From Lysobacterales bacterium PRO7 (GTDB lineage Bacteria > Pseudomonadota > Gammaproteobacteria > Xanthomonadales > Rhodanobacteraceae): a stretch of DNA of 64,000 nucleotides. Positions 29,501-40,901 of the stretch are shown in pieces (position 1 is the first letter of the stretch; every line of letters begins with the position of its first letter). The stretch spans positions 96,202-160,201 of the forward strand of contig QWHH01000006.1 of NCBI GenBank assembly GCA_021404785.1, given 5' to 3'. The translations under genes and the position numbers were made by a program. The notes beneath the pieces are model-generated. The model was not told where the DNA came from, ran no database searches, and was given only the letters and a program-made list of their open reading frames with translations.

Positions 29501-31501
29501 CTTGCAGATGCCGCGCAGCACGGCGACCTGACGCCAGCCCATGTTCGCGCCGAGGATCAGCTTGTTGAAGCCATCGCTTTCGGCCTGGCCGCGCCAGATG
29601 CGCTCGAAGCTGGACTGGAACGAATCGCGCACCTGTTCCAGGTCGAATCCCAGGCGCACCGCCGACTGCACTTCGAAATCCTGGATCACGGCGGGCGTGT
29701 CGCCCAGCTTCATTTCGTACGGATGCTCGGAAAGGATCTTCAGGCCCATGTTCTCGAGCAGAGGCAACGCGTCCGACAAGGAAATCGGCGCGCCGTAGCG
29801 GAACAGCTTGAAACGCAGGCTGTCGTCGTTGCCGGGCCGGTACAGCGACAGGCGCAGGTCGTCGGCATCCTTCAGGCTGGCGATGGATTCCACGTCCGTC
29901 GCCGCGACTTCGGCGCTGACCTCTTCGATGTAGCCCGCCGGCAACGCACGGCCGAAACGACTGGCGAGCTTGCTGCCCTTTTCCTCGCCGTGCTTGCGCA
30001 CCAGTTCGTCGCGCAGCGTGTCGCGCCAGTTGCGCACGATCTGGCCGATGCGATCTTCCAGTTGCACAGTATCGTATTGGGGTTTTTCGCCCGGCTTCGG
30101 GCGCACGATCAGGTGCAGGCGCGCGAGAGCGGATTCGCCGACGCTGATCGTGGAATCCAGGCGTTCGCCATGGAACGTGTCCTTGAGCAACGACTCGATG
30201 CGCTCGCGCACGTCGGCGGTGAAGCGGTCGCGCGGCATGAATGCCATGCACGAGAAGAAACGACCGTACTTGTCGCGGCGCACGAACAGGCGTGCGCGCG
30301 CACGGCCCTGCAGGCCGAGCACGCCGGTGGCGGTGGCGAACAATTCGTCTTCGCTTGCCTGGAACAGCTCGTCGCGCGGCAGGGTTTCGAGGATATGACG
30401 CAGGTTCTTGCCGGAATGCGAATCGCGGCGCAACCCTGACCGATTCATGACCGCCTCGAACTTGTGCCGCACCAGCGGAATCTCCCACGGTCTGCGCGCG
30501 TAGGCGCTCGATGTGAACAGGCCCAGGAAACGCCGCTCGGCCACCGGCACGCCGCGCGCATCGAATTCGATCACGCCGATGTAATCCATGTAGCCCGGGC
30601 GATGTACGCTGGAACGGGCATTCGTCTTGGTAAGGATGATCGCGTCGATCGCGCCGGATTGCGGCAGATCGCGCGCGGCCAACGATTTGAGCGAACGCGG
30701 CGCGACCGAACGCTCGCTGCCGCGCAGAATGCCGAGCCCGGAGCCGGCCACCGCCTGCAGGACTTCCTCGCCGCCGGATTGGCCGACCCGATACTCGCGG
30801 TAACCCAGGAACGTGAAATGATCCGCCGCCGCCCAGCGCAGGAACTCCTGCGCCTCGGCCACACCGGCCGCATCCACCGGCAACTTGCTCGAAGCGAGCG
30901 CGTCGGCGATGCCCAGCATCTTCTCGCGCATCGCCGGCCAGTCGCGGTAGCACTGGGCGACATCGTCCAGCGCCGAGCGCACGGACTGTTCCAGGCGCGC
31001 GCGGTCGGCCGGATCGGTGATACGGTCGATTTCGAAGTGCATCAGCGACTCGGTTTTGCCCTTGCCGCCTTCCGCCGCGAATGCGAGGACGTTGCCGCCG
31101 GCATCGCGTTCGACGCTGTAGACCGGATGCGCGACCAGGTGCAGGTTCAAGCCGGCCTGGGTCACGGCGATGCCGACCGAGTCGACCAGGAACGGCATGT
31201 CGTCGGTCATGATGTCGATGACCGTGTGTGCGGATTCATAGCCGTCGGCATCCTGCACCGGGTTGAACACGCGCAGATTCGGCGTGCCCGCCTTGCGCAC
31301 CCGCACGAAATCGAGCAGGCCACGCATCATTCCCGACCATGCGTCGGCAGCATGGGCGGATCTGTCCTCGCTGCCGATGCGGCTGAAGAAATGCTCGACG
31401 AAGGGTCTGGCCAGCGGTGTAGCGGCAGTGCCCAGGGCGGCAAGGATCGCTTGCGGAAGGGGGTCGTCGGCGCGCGCGACCGCGCTGGGCTTGGCATTCA
31501 T
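26558..31501 (-). CDS. gdhB: NAD-specific glutamate dehydrogenase, 180-kDa class
   Basis: 1647 residues, the size of the large NAD-dependent glutamate dehydrogenases of Pseudomonas, Xanthomonas and Streptomyces. It deaminates glutamate to 2-oxoglutarate. An ACT-like regulatory region fills the N-terminal part (for example [18 protein letters not shown]), and the catalytic core includes [21 protein letters not shown] and the lysine of [13 protein letters not shown]. The ATG at 31501 ([14 protein letters not shown]) is preferred over an upstream in-frame start. The gene is divergent from the diguanylate cyclase. It is the largest coding region in the window. Confidence 0.94.
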   Translation of the reverse strand: [1647 protein letters not shown]

Positions 31502-31666
31502 GGAAGTCCGTCCGGAACGGGATTTTCGGGACGTCAAGGATACCGCCTGGGGCTGGGCATTCGCCAGCATGCAACGCGCCAACGCAAGGAAAAATCCCAT
31601 GCCGCCACGGGTTTTTATGCGGTTATTGTAGAATTCCCCTCAGGCGGGCAGCAGGCAAGTCGAACC

Positions 31667-33391
31667 ATGGCGACCCTCAAGCCGGACAGCAACGCGCAGC
31701 CGCCATACAAGCCGGCGTTCTTCACGCGCCTGTCGGTTCTGTTTGCAATCACCGCTGCACTGCTGCTGACTCTGAGCGTTTTCATCTGGCACACGCTGGA
31801 CCGCCTCGTCGCCGAGAACGAATGGGTGACGCATACCTACGAGGTGATGGAGCGCACCGAGGCGGTGATTTCGCGCCTGCGTGCGATGCAGGCCGATGCC
31901 ATCGCCTATGCGGCGACCGGCGATGTCGCGCGCCGCGGCGAATTCGAGGACATGGCCCCCCTGCTCGACGCAGAACTGAATGCCCTCGCCGACCTCGTGC
32001 GCGACAACGCCGTGCAGGCCCGCCGCATGGCTGACTTCACGGCCTCCATTCGCCAGGAGCAGTCCGAGTCCCTGCAACTGGTGCAGGACCGGCGCAAATC
32101 GGGGTCACGACCCTCCGAGATGCCCGATATCGGCCTGGCCAAGATCCGCGGCTTGTCGGCGGGCATCCTCGCCGAGGAGAACCGTCTGCTCAACGAGCGC
32201 AATCTGGACAGCGCGCGCAGCGCCCTGATAACCCGCTCGATCGCCGCTGCCGCGCTATTGGTGAGCCTGCTGGCTCTCGCACTCGCCTACTGGCTGGTGT
32301 TGCGTTCGCATCGCGAGGAACTGAGGGCGCGCGCGGGATTGAACGAGGCCAACCTGCGCCTGAACCAATCCCTCGCCGACGCACGGGACATGAGCGAAAC
32401 CATGTCGAAGCTGGCGACGTTCGGCGAATTGCTGCACGGCTGCCAGACCCTCGACGAAGTCCGCGAAGGCATCGGCAAGTCGCTGGGCGGCCTGCTGCCG
32501 CAGCTTGGCGGGCGCATGGCCCTGATCAATCCTTCGCAGAATCTCGCCTCGATCGGCGCGCATTGGGGCCGGCACGGCTTGCTCGCCGAATCGGTGTTCG
32601 CGCCAGAAGACTGCTGGGCGCTGCGCCGAGGCCAGGCTTATCCGCTGGCGGGGACGACGCCGAGTTTTTCGTGCAAACACGTGCAATGGCCGAATCCGGA
32701 TTGCCCCGGCGCCGGCTACCTGTGCGTACCGCTGGCGGCGCACAACGAGATGATCGGTGTGCTCACGTTCGATGGCGAGCGCGCGCCGACCGCGGACGAG
32801 CGCCGCATAGCGCTTGCCGCCGCCGAGCAATTGTCGCTGGCGCTGGCGAATCTGCGCCTGAAGGAAACCCTGCGCACGCAATCCATCCGCGACCCGCTGA
32901 CCGGCCTGTTCAACCGGCGATATCTGGAAGTTTCGCTGGAACGCGAGCTGCAGCGCAGCGCGCGGCGTTCGCAGACGCTGGCCGTGCTCATGCTCGACAT
33001 CGATCACTTCAAGCGTTTCAACGACAGCCATGGCCACGAGGCCGGCGACGCCCTGCTCGCGCAGTTCGCCGAGGTGCTCCAGCGCGCGGCCCGATCCGAA
33101 GACATCGCCTGCCGCTATGGCGGCGAGGAGTTCACCGTGATCCTGCTCGAAGCCGACGCCGCGACCGCGCAACGCCGCGCCGAGACCATCCGCCAGGCCA
33201 CGGCCGACATGAGCGTGACCTATCGGCAGCAGCAGTTGCCGCACGTGACCGTCTCGATCGGATTGGCGGTATACCCGCGCGACGCGCAGACACCAGCGGA
33301 ACTGCTGCGCCGCGCGGATGCGGCGCTGTATCTGGCGAAGAAAGCCGGGCGCAATCGCGTTGCGACGGCCGAGGCCGAAGCAGACGCCTGA
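31667..33391 (+). CDS. Membrane-bound diguanylate cyclase with GAF domain
   Basis: 574 residues. Two membrane segments (about 22-42 and 195-215) bracket a helical periplasmic domain of the CHASE3 kind. A coiled linker leads to a GAF-like domain (~250-400) and a GGDEF domain with the active-site signature GGEEF. The inhibitory I-site RxxD (RSED) lies five residues before the signature, so product inhibition by c-di-GMP is expected. The enzyme makes c-di-GMP from two GTP. No EAL domain is present. The ATG at 31667 (MATLKPDSN) fits the membrane topology. Confidence 0.9.
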   Translation: MATLKPDSNAQPPYKPAFFTRLSVLFAITAALLLTLSVFIWHTLDRLVAENEWVTHTYEVMERTEAVISRLRAMQADAIAYAATGDVARRGEFEDMAPLLDAELNALADLVRDNAVQARRMADFTASIRQEQSESLQLVQDRRKSGSRPSEMPDIGLAKIRGLSAGILAEENRLLNERNLDSARSALITRSIAAAALLVSLLALALAYWLVLRSHREELRARAGLNEANLRLNQSLADARDMSETMSKLATFGELLHGCQTLDEVREGIGKSLGGLLPQLGGRMALINPSQNLASIGAHWGRHGLLAESVFAPEDCWALRRGQAYPLAGTTPSFSCKHVQWPNPDCPGAGYLCVPLAAHNEMIGVLTFDGERAPTADERRIALAAAEQLSLALANLRLKETLRTQSIRDPLTGLFNRRYLEVSLERELQRSARRSQTLAVLMLDIDHFKRFNDSHGHEAGDALLAQFAEVLQRAARSEDIACRYGGEEFTVILLEADAATAQRRAETIRQATADMSVTYRQQQLPHVTVSIGLAVYPRDAQTPAELLRRADAALYLAKKAGRNRVATAEAEADA

Positions 33392-33403
33392 CGGCGATCC
33401 GAT

Positions 33404-34552
33404 TCAGCGCAGGCCGGTTTCGTTGCGCGCGATGACCATGCGCTGGATTTCCGACGTGCCTTCGTAGATCTCGGTGATCTTGGCATCGCGGAAATAGCGC
33501 TCCAGAGGCATTTCCTTGCTGTAGCCCATGCCGCCGTGCACCTGCACGGCCTGATGCGTGATCCACATCGCAGCCTCGGACGCGGTGAGCTTGGCCACCG
33601 CCGCCTCGGTCGAGAAACGCCCGCCCTGCTGCTTGGCCCAGGCCGCACGCAGGGTCAGCCAATGTGCCGCATCGAGCCGGCATTTCATGTCCGCGATCTT
33701 CTGCTGGATCATCTGGAAGGAACCGATGGATTGGCCGAATGCCTTGCGGTCGCGCGCGTACGTGAGCGTGGCTTCGTAGGCGGCGCGGGCCAGGCCGACG
33801 GCCTGCGAGGCGATGCCGATGCGGCCGGCGTCGAGCACGCCCATGGCGATCTTGAAGCCGTGGCCTTCCTCGCCGATCACGTCCGATGCCGGCGCGTGAT
33901 AGTCGGTGAATTCGATTTCGCAGGTCGCCGAGGCGCGGATGCCGAGCTTGGGTTCGGTCTTGCCGCGATGGAATCCGGCGCGCTCGGTGTCGATCATGAA
34001 CGCTGTGATACCTCGCGCGTGTTTATCAGGATCGCTCATCGCAAAAAGCAGGATATATTTCGCCACCGGCCCCGACGTGATCCAGCTTTTCTTGCCGTTG
34101 ATGATGAAACTTCCGTCCGCCTGTTTCGTCGCACGGCAGCGCATGGCCGTCGCATCCGAGCCGGACTGCGGTTCGGTCAGCGCGAACGCGCCGATCGCCT
34201 GCCCGCTCGCAATCGGGGTAACGTACTTGTGCTTCTGTTCCTCGTTGCCGAATTTCAACAAGCCGTTGCAGTAAAGCGTGTTGTTCACCGACATGATCGT
34301 GGAATGCGCGCAGTCGGCTTCGGCGATTTCCATCATCGCCAGCACGTAGGCGATCGAATCCATCCCCGCGCCGCCGTATTCGGCCGGCACTTCGATGCCC
34401 ATCAGGCCGAGCTGGCCCATCTCGCGGATGTTCTCGAGCGGGAATTCGCCGGATTTGTCGAAATCCGCCGCGACCGGCGCGATGCGCTTCTGCGCGAAGT
34501 CGCGAGCGATGGCCTGGATCTGCAGTTGTTCTTCGCTGAAGCGGAAATCCAT
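33404..34552 (-). CDS. Acyl-CoA dehydrogenase (short/branched-chain type)
   Basis: 382 residues. MDFRFSEEQLQIQ at the start, the FAD block FALTEPQSGSDA, KSWITSG and the late YEGTSEIQRMVIAR (with the catalytic Glu) are typical of acyl-CoA dehydrogenases of the butyryl/short-branched-chain group. It oxidises acyl-CoA to enoyl-CoA and passes electrons to ETF. The exact chain length is not certain. It converges on the GGDEF gene with only 12 bases between the stops. Confidence 0.88.
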   Translation of the reverse strand: MDFRFSEEQLQIQAIARDFAQKRIAPVAADFDKSGEFPLENIREMGQLGLMGIEVPAEYGGAGMDSIAYVLAMMEIAEADCAHSTIMSVNNTLYCNGLLKFGNEEQKHKYVTPIASGQAIGAFALTEPQSGSDATAMRCRATKQADGSFIINGKKSWITSGPVAKYILLFAMSDPDKHARGITAFMIDTERAGFHRGKTEPKLGIRASATCEIEFTDYHAPASDVIGEEGHGFKIAMGVLDAGRIGIASQAVGLARAAYEATLTYARDRKAFGQSIGSFQMIQQKIADMKCRLDAAHWLTLRAAWAKQQGGRFSTEAAVAKLTASEAAMWITHQAVQVHGGMGYSKEMPLERYFRDAKITEIYEGTSEIQRMVIARNETGLR

Positions 34553-34575
34553 GGCGGCTCCCCTAAACGTAAAAT

Positions 34576-34680
34576 CCGTTCGTCCTGAGCGTAGGCCCAA
34601 TCTTTGAAAAAGATGGGCCGAAGTCGAAGGACGTGCGTTTCGACTCCGCTCGCTGCGCGAGCTACGCTCAACGCGAACGG
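34576..34680. repeat. Composite palindromic repeat, copy 1
   Basis: A 105-base inverted repeat with outer ends CCGTTCG and CGAACGG. Inside are GAGCGTAG/CTACGCTC and GAAGTCGAAGG/GTTTCGACTCC blocks, and one arm carries its own hairpin (GGCCCAATCTTT...AAAGATGGGCC). A second copy at 35542-35637 has the same ends but different inner hairpins. The two copies bracket the exported hydrolase gene. Confidence 0.85.
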
Positions 34681-34693
34681 AGAGATGTGAATT

Positions 34694-35509
34694 CTACCGT
34701 TTTCCGCCCTTCCACGTCAGCGCCCCGGGTGCGGGCAACACGTCGAAATCGCAAGGCGGATGGTCTAGGCGCTGATCGAGCAGCCACGGCAACAGCGCGG
34801 GCGTGGAGTAGGCGTGATGCCAGATCACGTGCATCTCGTTCGGATATTCGGTGTAACGCGGCGTCGCGCCCAGCGCGCGCAGTGCGCGTACGACCGCGCG
34901 CGAGCCGACCATGGCGCCGTCGTAGCCGGTTTCAACGTCCGTATCGTTGTCCTTGGCGCCGTGAAATGCCCATTCCGGCACATCGCGAATCGACGCGAGC
35001 CCCGCGATTTCGGTCATGCCGGACATCGGCACGCCGGCGGCAAAACATTCAGGCCAGACTTTTAGCGCATCCCATACACCGGTGCCGCCATCGGAGACGC
35101 CGGTCAGATAGATGCGCCGCGGATCGACGGGAAAGCGCTTGAGCGCATCGCGCACGACGGAAGCCACGCGCCGCGGCGGCCAGTAGCCGCCCGTCGTCTG
35201 CGGCGCGACATAGACCAGCGGGATGTCGCCGCGGATGGCCTGGTCCAGCCACAACATCGAGCCATTGCCATAGCCGGCGAGCTGCGATTCGTTGTCGGTG
35301 CCGTCCTGCCAGTCGCCGTGCAGGAACACGATCAGCGGCAGTTTCTCGCCGTCGATGCGGCCGGGGGTTTCGATGGCGCGATACGGAACGCGCTGCGCAT
35401 CCGGCGTCCAGAACTTGGCCAGTTCCGAATAGGCGACGTCGGCACGCGCGATGATTGATGGAACCGCCAGACTTACCGCGACCATCCAATGTAGAAACCA
35501 TTTCCTCAA
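34694..35509 (-). CDS. Exported alpha/beta hydrolase (feruloyl esterase/PHB depolymerase-like)
   Basis: 271 residues. A TTG start at 35509 gives a good signal peptide (MRKWFLHWMVAVSLAVPSII); an ATG at 35485 would lose the basic end. The fold shows LIVFLHGDW, a GVSDGG nucleophile elbow, and the His in NEMHVIWHHAY. This pattern fits polyhydroxybutyrate-depolymerase or phospholipase/carboxylesterase-like proteins. Substrate unknown. Composite palindromic repeats lie on each side of the gene. Confidence 0.78.
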   Translation of the reverse strand: MRKWFLHWMVAVSLAVPSIIARADVAYSELAKFWTPDAQRVPYRAIETPGRIDGEKLPLIVFLHGDWQDGTDNESQLAGYGNGSMLWLDQAIRGDIPLVYVAPQTTGGYWPPRRVASVVRDALKRFPVDPRRIYLTGVSDGGTGVWDALKVWPECFAAGVPMSGMTEIAGLASIRDVPEWAFHGAKDNDTDVETGYDGAMVGSRAVVRALRALGATPRYTEYPNEMHVIWHHAYSTPALLPWLLDQRLDHPPCDFDVLPAPGALTWKGGKR

Positions 35510-35541
35510 GACAGTGACCCCACGTTCCCGACTGCTGAAAA

Positions 35542-35637
35542 CCGTTCGCGCTGAGCGTAGCGAGCAATGCGAGCGAAGTCGAAACGCCCCCCAGCCCTTC
35601 GACTTCGGCGCTTCGCGCCTACGCTCAGGGCGAACGG
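35542..35637. repeat. Composite palindromic repeat, copy 2
   Basis: A 96-base inverted repeat bounded by CCGTTCG and CGAACGG, with inner GAGCGTAG/CTACGCTC and CGAAGTCGAAACG/CTTCGACTTCGG blocks. It belongs to the same family as 34576-34680 and lies between the hydrolase start and the ArsR-type gene, so it separates two divergent promoters. Confidence 0.85.
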
Positions 35638-35691
35638 TATCAGACATTCACTTTGACGCTATTGTTCCATCGCGCTACGATAGCCATCCAT

Positions 35692-35710
35692 CTTTCAATC
35701 AAGATGAAAG
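35692..35710. promoter_or_regulatory. Possible operator upstream of the metH operon
   Basis: CTTTCA (35692-35697) and TGAAAG (35705-35710) form an inverted repeat with a 7-base spacer. It overlaps the AAAGGA ribosome site of the ArsR-type gene, so bound protein would block both transcription and translation start. Autoregulation of the metH operon is an inference from position. Confidence 0.4.
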
Positions 35711-35717
35711 GATACAC

Positions 35718-36647
35718 TTGGATCTCGCTGCTACTTCCGGCCTGCTGCGCCTGCTCGCCGACCCCACGCGCCTGCGCCTGCTCGCCCTGATCGAGCGCGA
35801 GGAGCTGACCGTGGCCGAACTCGCCGGCGTGCTGCGACTGGCGCAGCCGCGCGTGTCCACGCACCTGGCCAAGCTCAAGGAGGCCGGACTCGTGCGCGAC
35901 CGCCGCGCCGGCGTGTCGGCGTATTACCGCTGGAACGCGGAAACCGATGGCAAGACCGCGCAACTCGTGCAGGCCCTGCGCGCCAGCCTCGACGACGCCC
36001 TGATCGCGGACGACCTGCGCCGCCTGCCGTCGATGCTGGCGCAGCGCGCGCGTGCTGCGGGCTGGGCGGATTCCGTGGCCGGCGACATGGAGCGGCATTA
36101 TTCGCCCGGCCGGACCTGGGAAGCGCTGGCGCGGGCCCTGACCAGCCTGATCGAGGTCGGCGACGTACTCGACGTCGCTTCGGGCGACGGCGTACTCGCG
36201 GAACTGCTCGCGCCGCACGCCAAGTCCATCCTCTGCATCGATGCCAGCGAGCGTGTGGTCGCCGCAGCGCGCACACGGCTCAAATCCTTCCGCAACGTGC
36301 AGGTGCGCCTGGGCGACATGCACGCGCTCGATCTCGGCGCGCGTCGCTTCGACCTGGTCACGCTGATGCACGCGCTGACCTACAGCGAGGACCCCGCGCT
36401 GGCGATTGCCGAGGCGGCACGCGCGCTCAAGCCCGGCGGACGCCTGTCCGCGATCACGCTCGGCCGCCACGCGCATCGTGCCGCGGTGGCGCCGTTCGAT
36501 CACCGCAATCTCGGCTTCCGCGCCGAAGACCTGCGCCGCTTCGCCCATGCCGCCGGATTGAAAGTCACCACCTGCGGAACGATCACGCGCGAGCGCCGCC
36601 CGCCCCACTTCGAAGTGTTGCACCTGGTTGCGAGAAAACCGACATGA
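35718..36647 (+). CDS. ArsR-type regulator fused to SAM-dependent methyltransferase
   Basis: 309 residues. The first ~90 form an ArsR-type winged helix ([33 protein letters not shown]) without the Cys metal site. The remainder is a class I methyltransferase with motif [14 protein letters not shown]. The TTG start has AAAGGA at about 6-8 bases. The stop overlaps the ATG of the first metH gene, so it is coupled to methionine synthase. In related bacteria ArsR-type proteins sense S-adenosylhomocysteine and control the methionine cycle; here the methyltransferase-like domain could be the SAM/SAH sensor. That link is inferred. Confidence 0.85.
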   Translation: MDLAATSGLLRLLADPTRLRLLALIEREELTVAELAGVLRLAQPRVSTHLAKLKEAGLVRDRRAGVSAYYRWNAETDGKTAQLVQALRASLDDALIADDLRRLPSMLAQRARAAGWADSVAGDMERHYSPGRTWEALARALTSLIEVGDVLDVASGDGVLAELLAPHAKSILCIDASERVVAAARTRLKSFRNVQVRLGDMHALDLGARRFDLVTLMHALTYSEDPALAIAEAARALKPGGRLSAITLGRHAHRAAVAPFDHRNLGFRAEDLRRFAHAAGLKVTTCGTITRERRPPHFEVLHLVARKPT

Positions 36648-37725
36648 ATCCCCTGCCCTGGAAAAATCCCGCGCGCGTTGCCGCGCTTGAAGCCGCGCTG
36701 GCCCGACGCATCCTCGTCATCGACGGCGCGATGGGCACGATGCTGCAAAACTACAAGCTCGACGAGGACGGCTACCGCGGCGAGCGTTTCGCGCGCGGCC
36801 ACGCGGGCACGCACGCGCACGGACATGGACCGAGCTGCGAGCACGACGTCAAGGGCAACAACGACCTGCTCACGCTCACGCAGCCAGACATCATCAAGGC
36901 GGTGCACACGGCGTACCTCGACGCCGGCGCGGACCTGGTGGAAACGAACACCTTCAATTCCACCACGATCAGCCAGGCCGATTACCACCTCGAGCATCTT
37001 GTGCCGGAACTCAATCGCGAAGGCGCGCGCATTGCCCGCGAGTGTTGCGATGCTGCCGAGGCCAGGACGCCGGGCCAACCGCGCTTCGTCATCGGTGTAC
37101 TCGGACCCACCAGCCGCACCGCGTCGATCTCGCCGGATGTGAACAATCCGGGATTTCGTAACGTCAGTTTCGATGAATTGGCGACGGCATACACGCAAGC
37201 CACATTGGGGCTGGTCGAGGGCGGCGCAGATGTGGTCATGGTCGAAACCATCTTCGACACGCTCAACGCCAAGGCGGCGCTGTTCGCCATCGAAACAGCC
37301 TTCGACACGCTCGGCGCGCGCGTGCCGGTGATGATTTCCGGCACGATCACCGACCTGTCCGGGCGCACGCTCTCGGGCCAGACCGCCGAGGCGTTCTACT
37401 ATTCGTTGCGGCATGCGAAACCGCTTTCAATCGGACTCAATTGCGCACTTGGCGCGACCGAACTGCGCGCCTACGTCGATGCGCTGGCGCGCATCGCCGA
37501 ATGCAACGTCAGCACCCATCCCAACGCCGGACTGCCGAACGCGTTTGCCGAATACGACGAAACGCCCGAGCACATGGCCAGCATCATCGGCGAATTCGCG
37601 CGCAGCGGCTTGGTCAACCTGGTCGGCGGCTGCTGCGGCACAACGCCCGCGCATATCGCCGCGATTGCACAAGCCGTCCGCGGTGTTGCGCCGCGCAAGC
37701 TGCCAGGCATCGTCGAGGCCGCGGC

Positions 37726-37729
<4 letters not shown>
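36644..37729 (+). CDS. metH: Methionine synthase, homocysteine-binding part (split MetH)
   Basis: 361 residues covering only the N-terminal homocysteine S-methyltransferase module of MetH. The zinc ligands are in GLNCALG (Cys near 265) and GGCCGTTP (CysCys near 329). It binds and activates homocysteine. The stop overlaps the ATG of the gene for the rest of MetH (ATGA), so both halves are made together. Such a two-gene MetH is known in Xanthomonadales, so it is not a sequencing frameshift: the reading-frame change has a normal start and stop. Confidence 0.93.
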
Positions 37730-40533
<2,804 letters not shown>

Positions 40534-40534
40534 A

Positions 40535-40864
40535 TCACGATTCCTCGGCGCTGCCTGGTTCTATGACTTCAGGCTTGTGGTGATGCAGGTGGATGACAAC
40601 GTTGTAGAACGACACGAACATCGGAAATGCATTCTGCATGATACCGACCGAATCGTTCTTGCCCCAGATGAAATACGCCAGCGTCATTACGCTGCCGAGA
40701 ATCGATAAGTACCAGAATGCCATCGGCACCGTAACGCGCTTGAGTTTCTTAGTCGCATAAAGCTGCACGAACCAGCGCGCAGTGAACAGCAACGTACCGA
40801 CATAGCCGACCAGCTTCCACGGGGTGACGCCGATGTGGTGGATGTGAAACAGGATTTCGTTCAT
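40535..40864 (-). CDS. Small LAB_N-type membrane protein
   Basis: 109 residues with three membrane segments. WKLVGYVGTLLFTARWFVQL and WYLSILGSVMTLAYFIWG match the lipid-A-disaccharide-synthase N-terminal (LAB_N) family, small integral membrane proteins related to SMR/PQ-loop carriers, sometimes proposed to act on lipid-linked sugars. Function is not settled. The ATG at 40864 has no close partner gene; the stop is 1 base from the opposing metH stop. Confidence 0.75.
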   Translation of the reverse strand: MNEILFHIHHIGVTPWKLVGYVGTLLFTARWFVQLYATKKLKRVTVPMAFWYLSILGSVMTLAYFIWGKNDSVGIMQNAFPMFVSFYNVVIHLHHHKPEVIEPGSAEES

Positions 40865-40901
40865 GCGTTTCTCCGCACGTGTGGACGAATGCGGCTCGGA
40901 T

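Noticed and set aside
30464-31666. Upstream extension of the GGDEF gene into the gdhB region
   Set aside because: The extension is antisense to gdhB and lacks any domain; the membrane segment and ATG at 31667 give a normal start.
36400-36650. Cobalamin riboswitch upstream of metH
   Set aside because: metH is coupled to the ArsR-type gene with no untranslated leader, and no B12-box-like sequence was seen before 35718.
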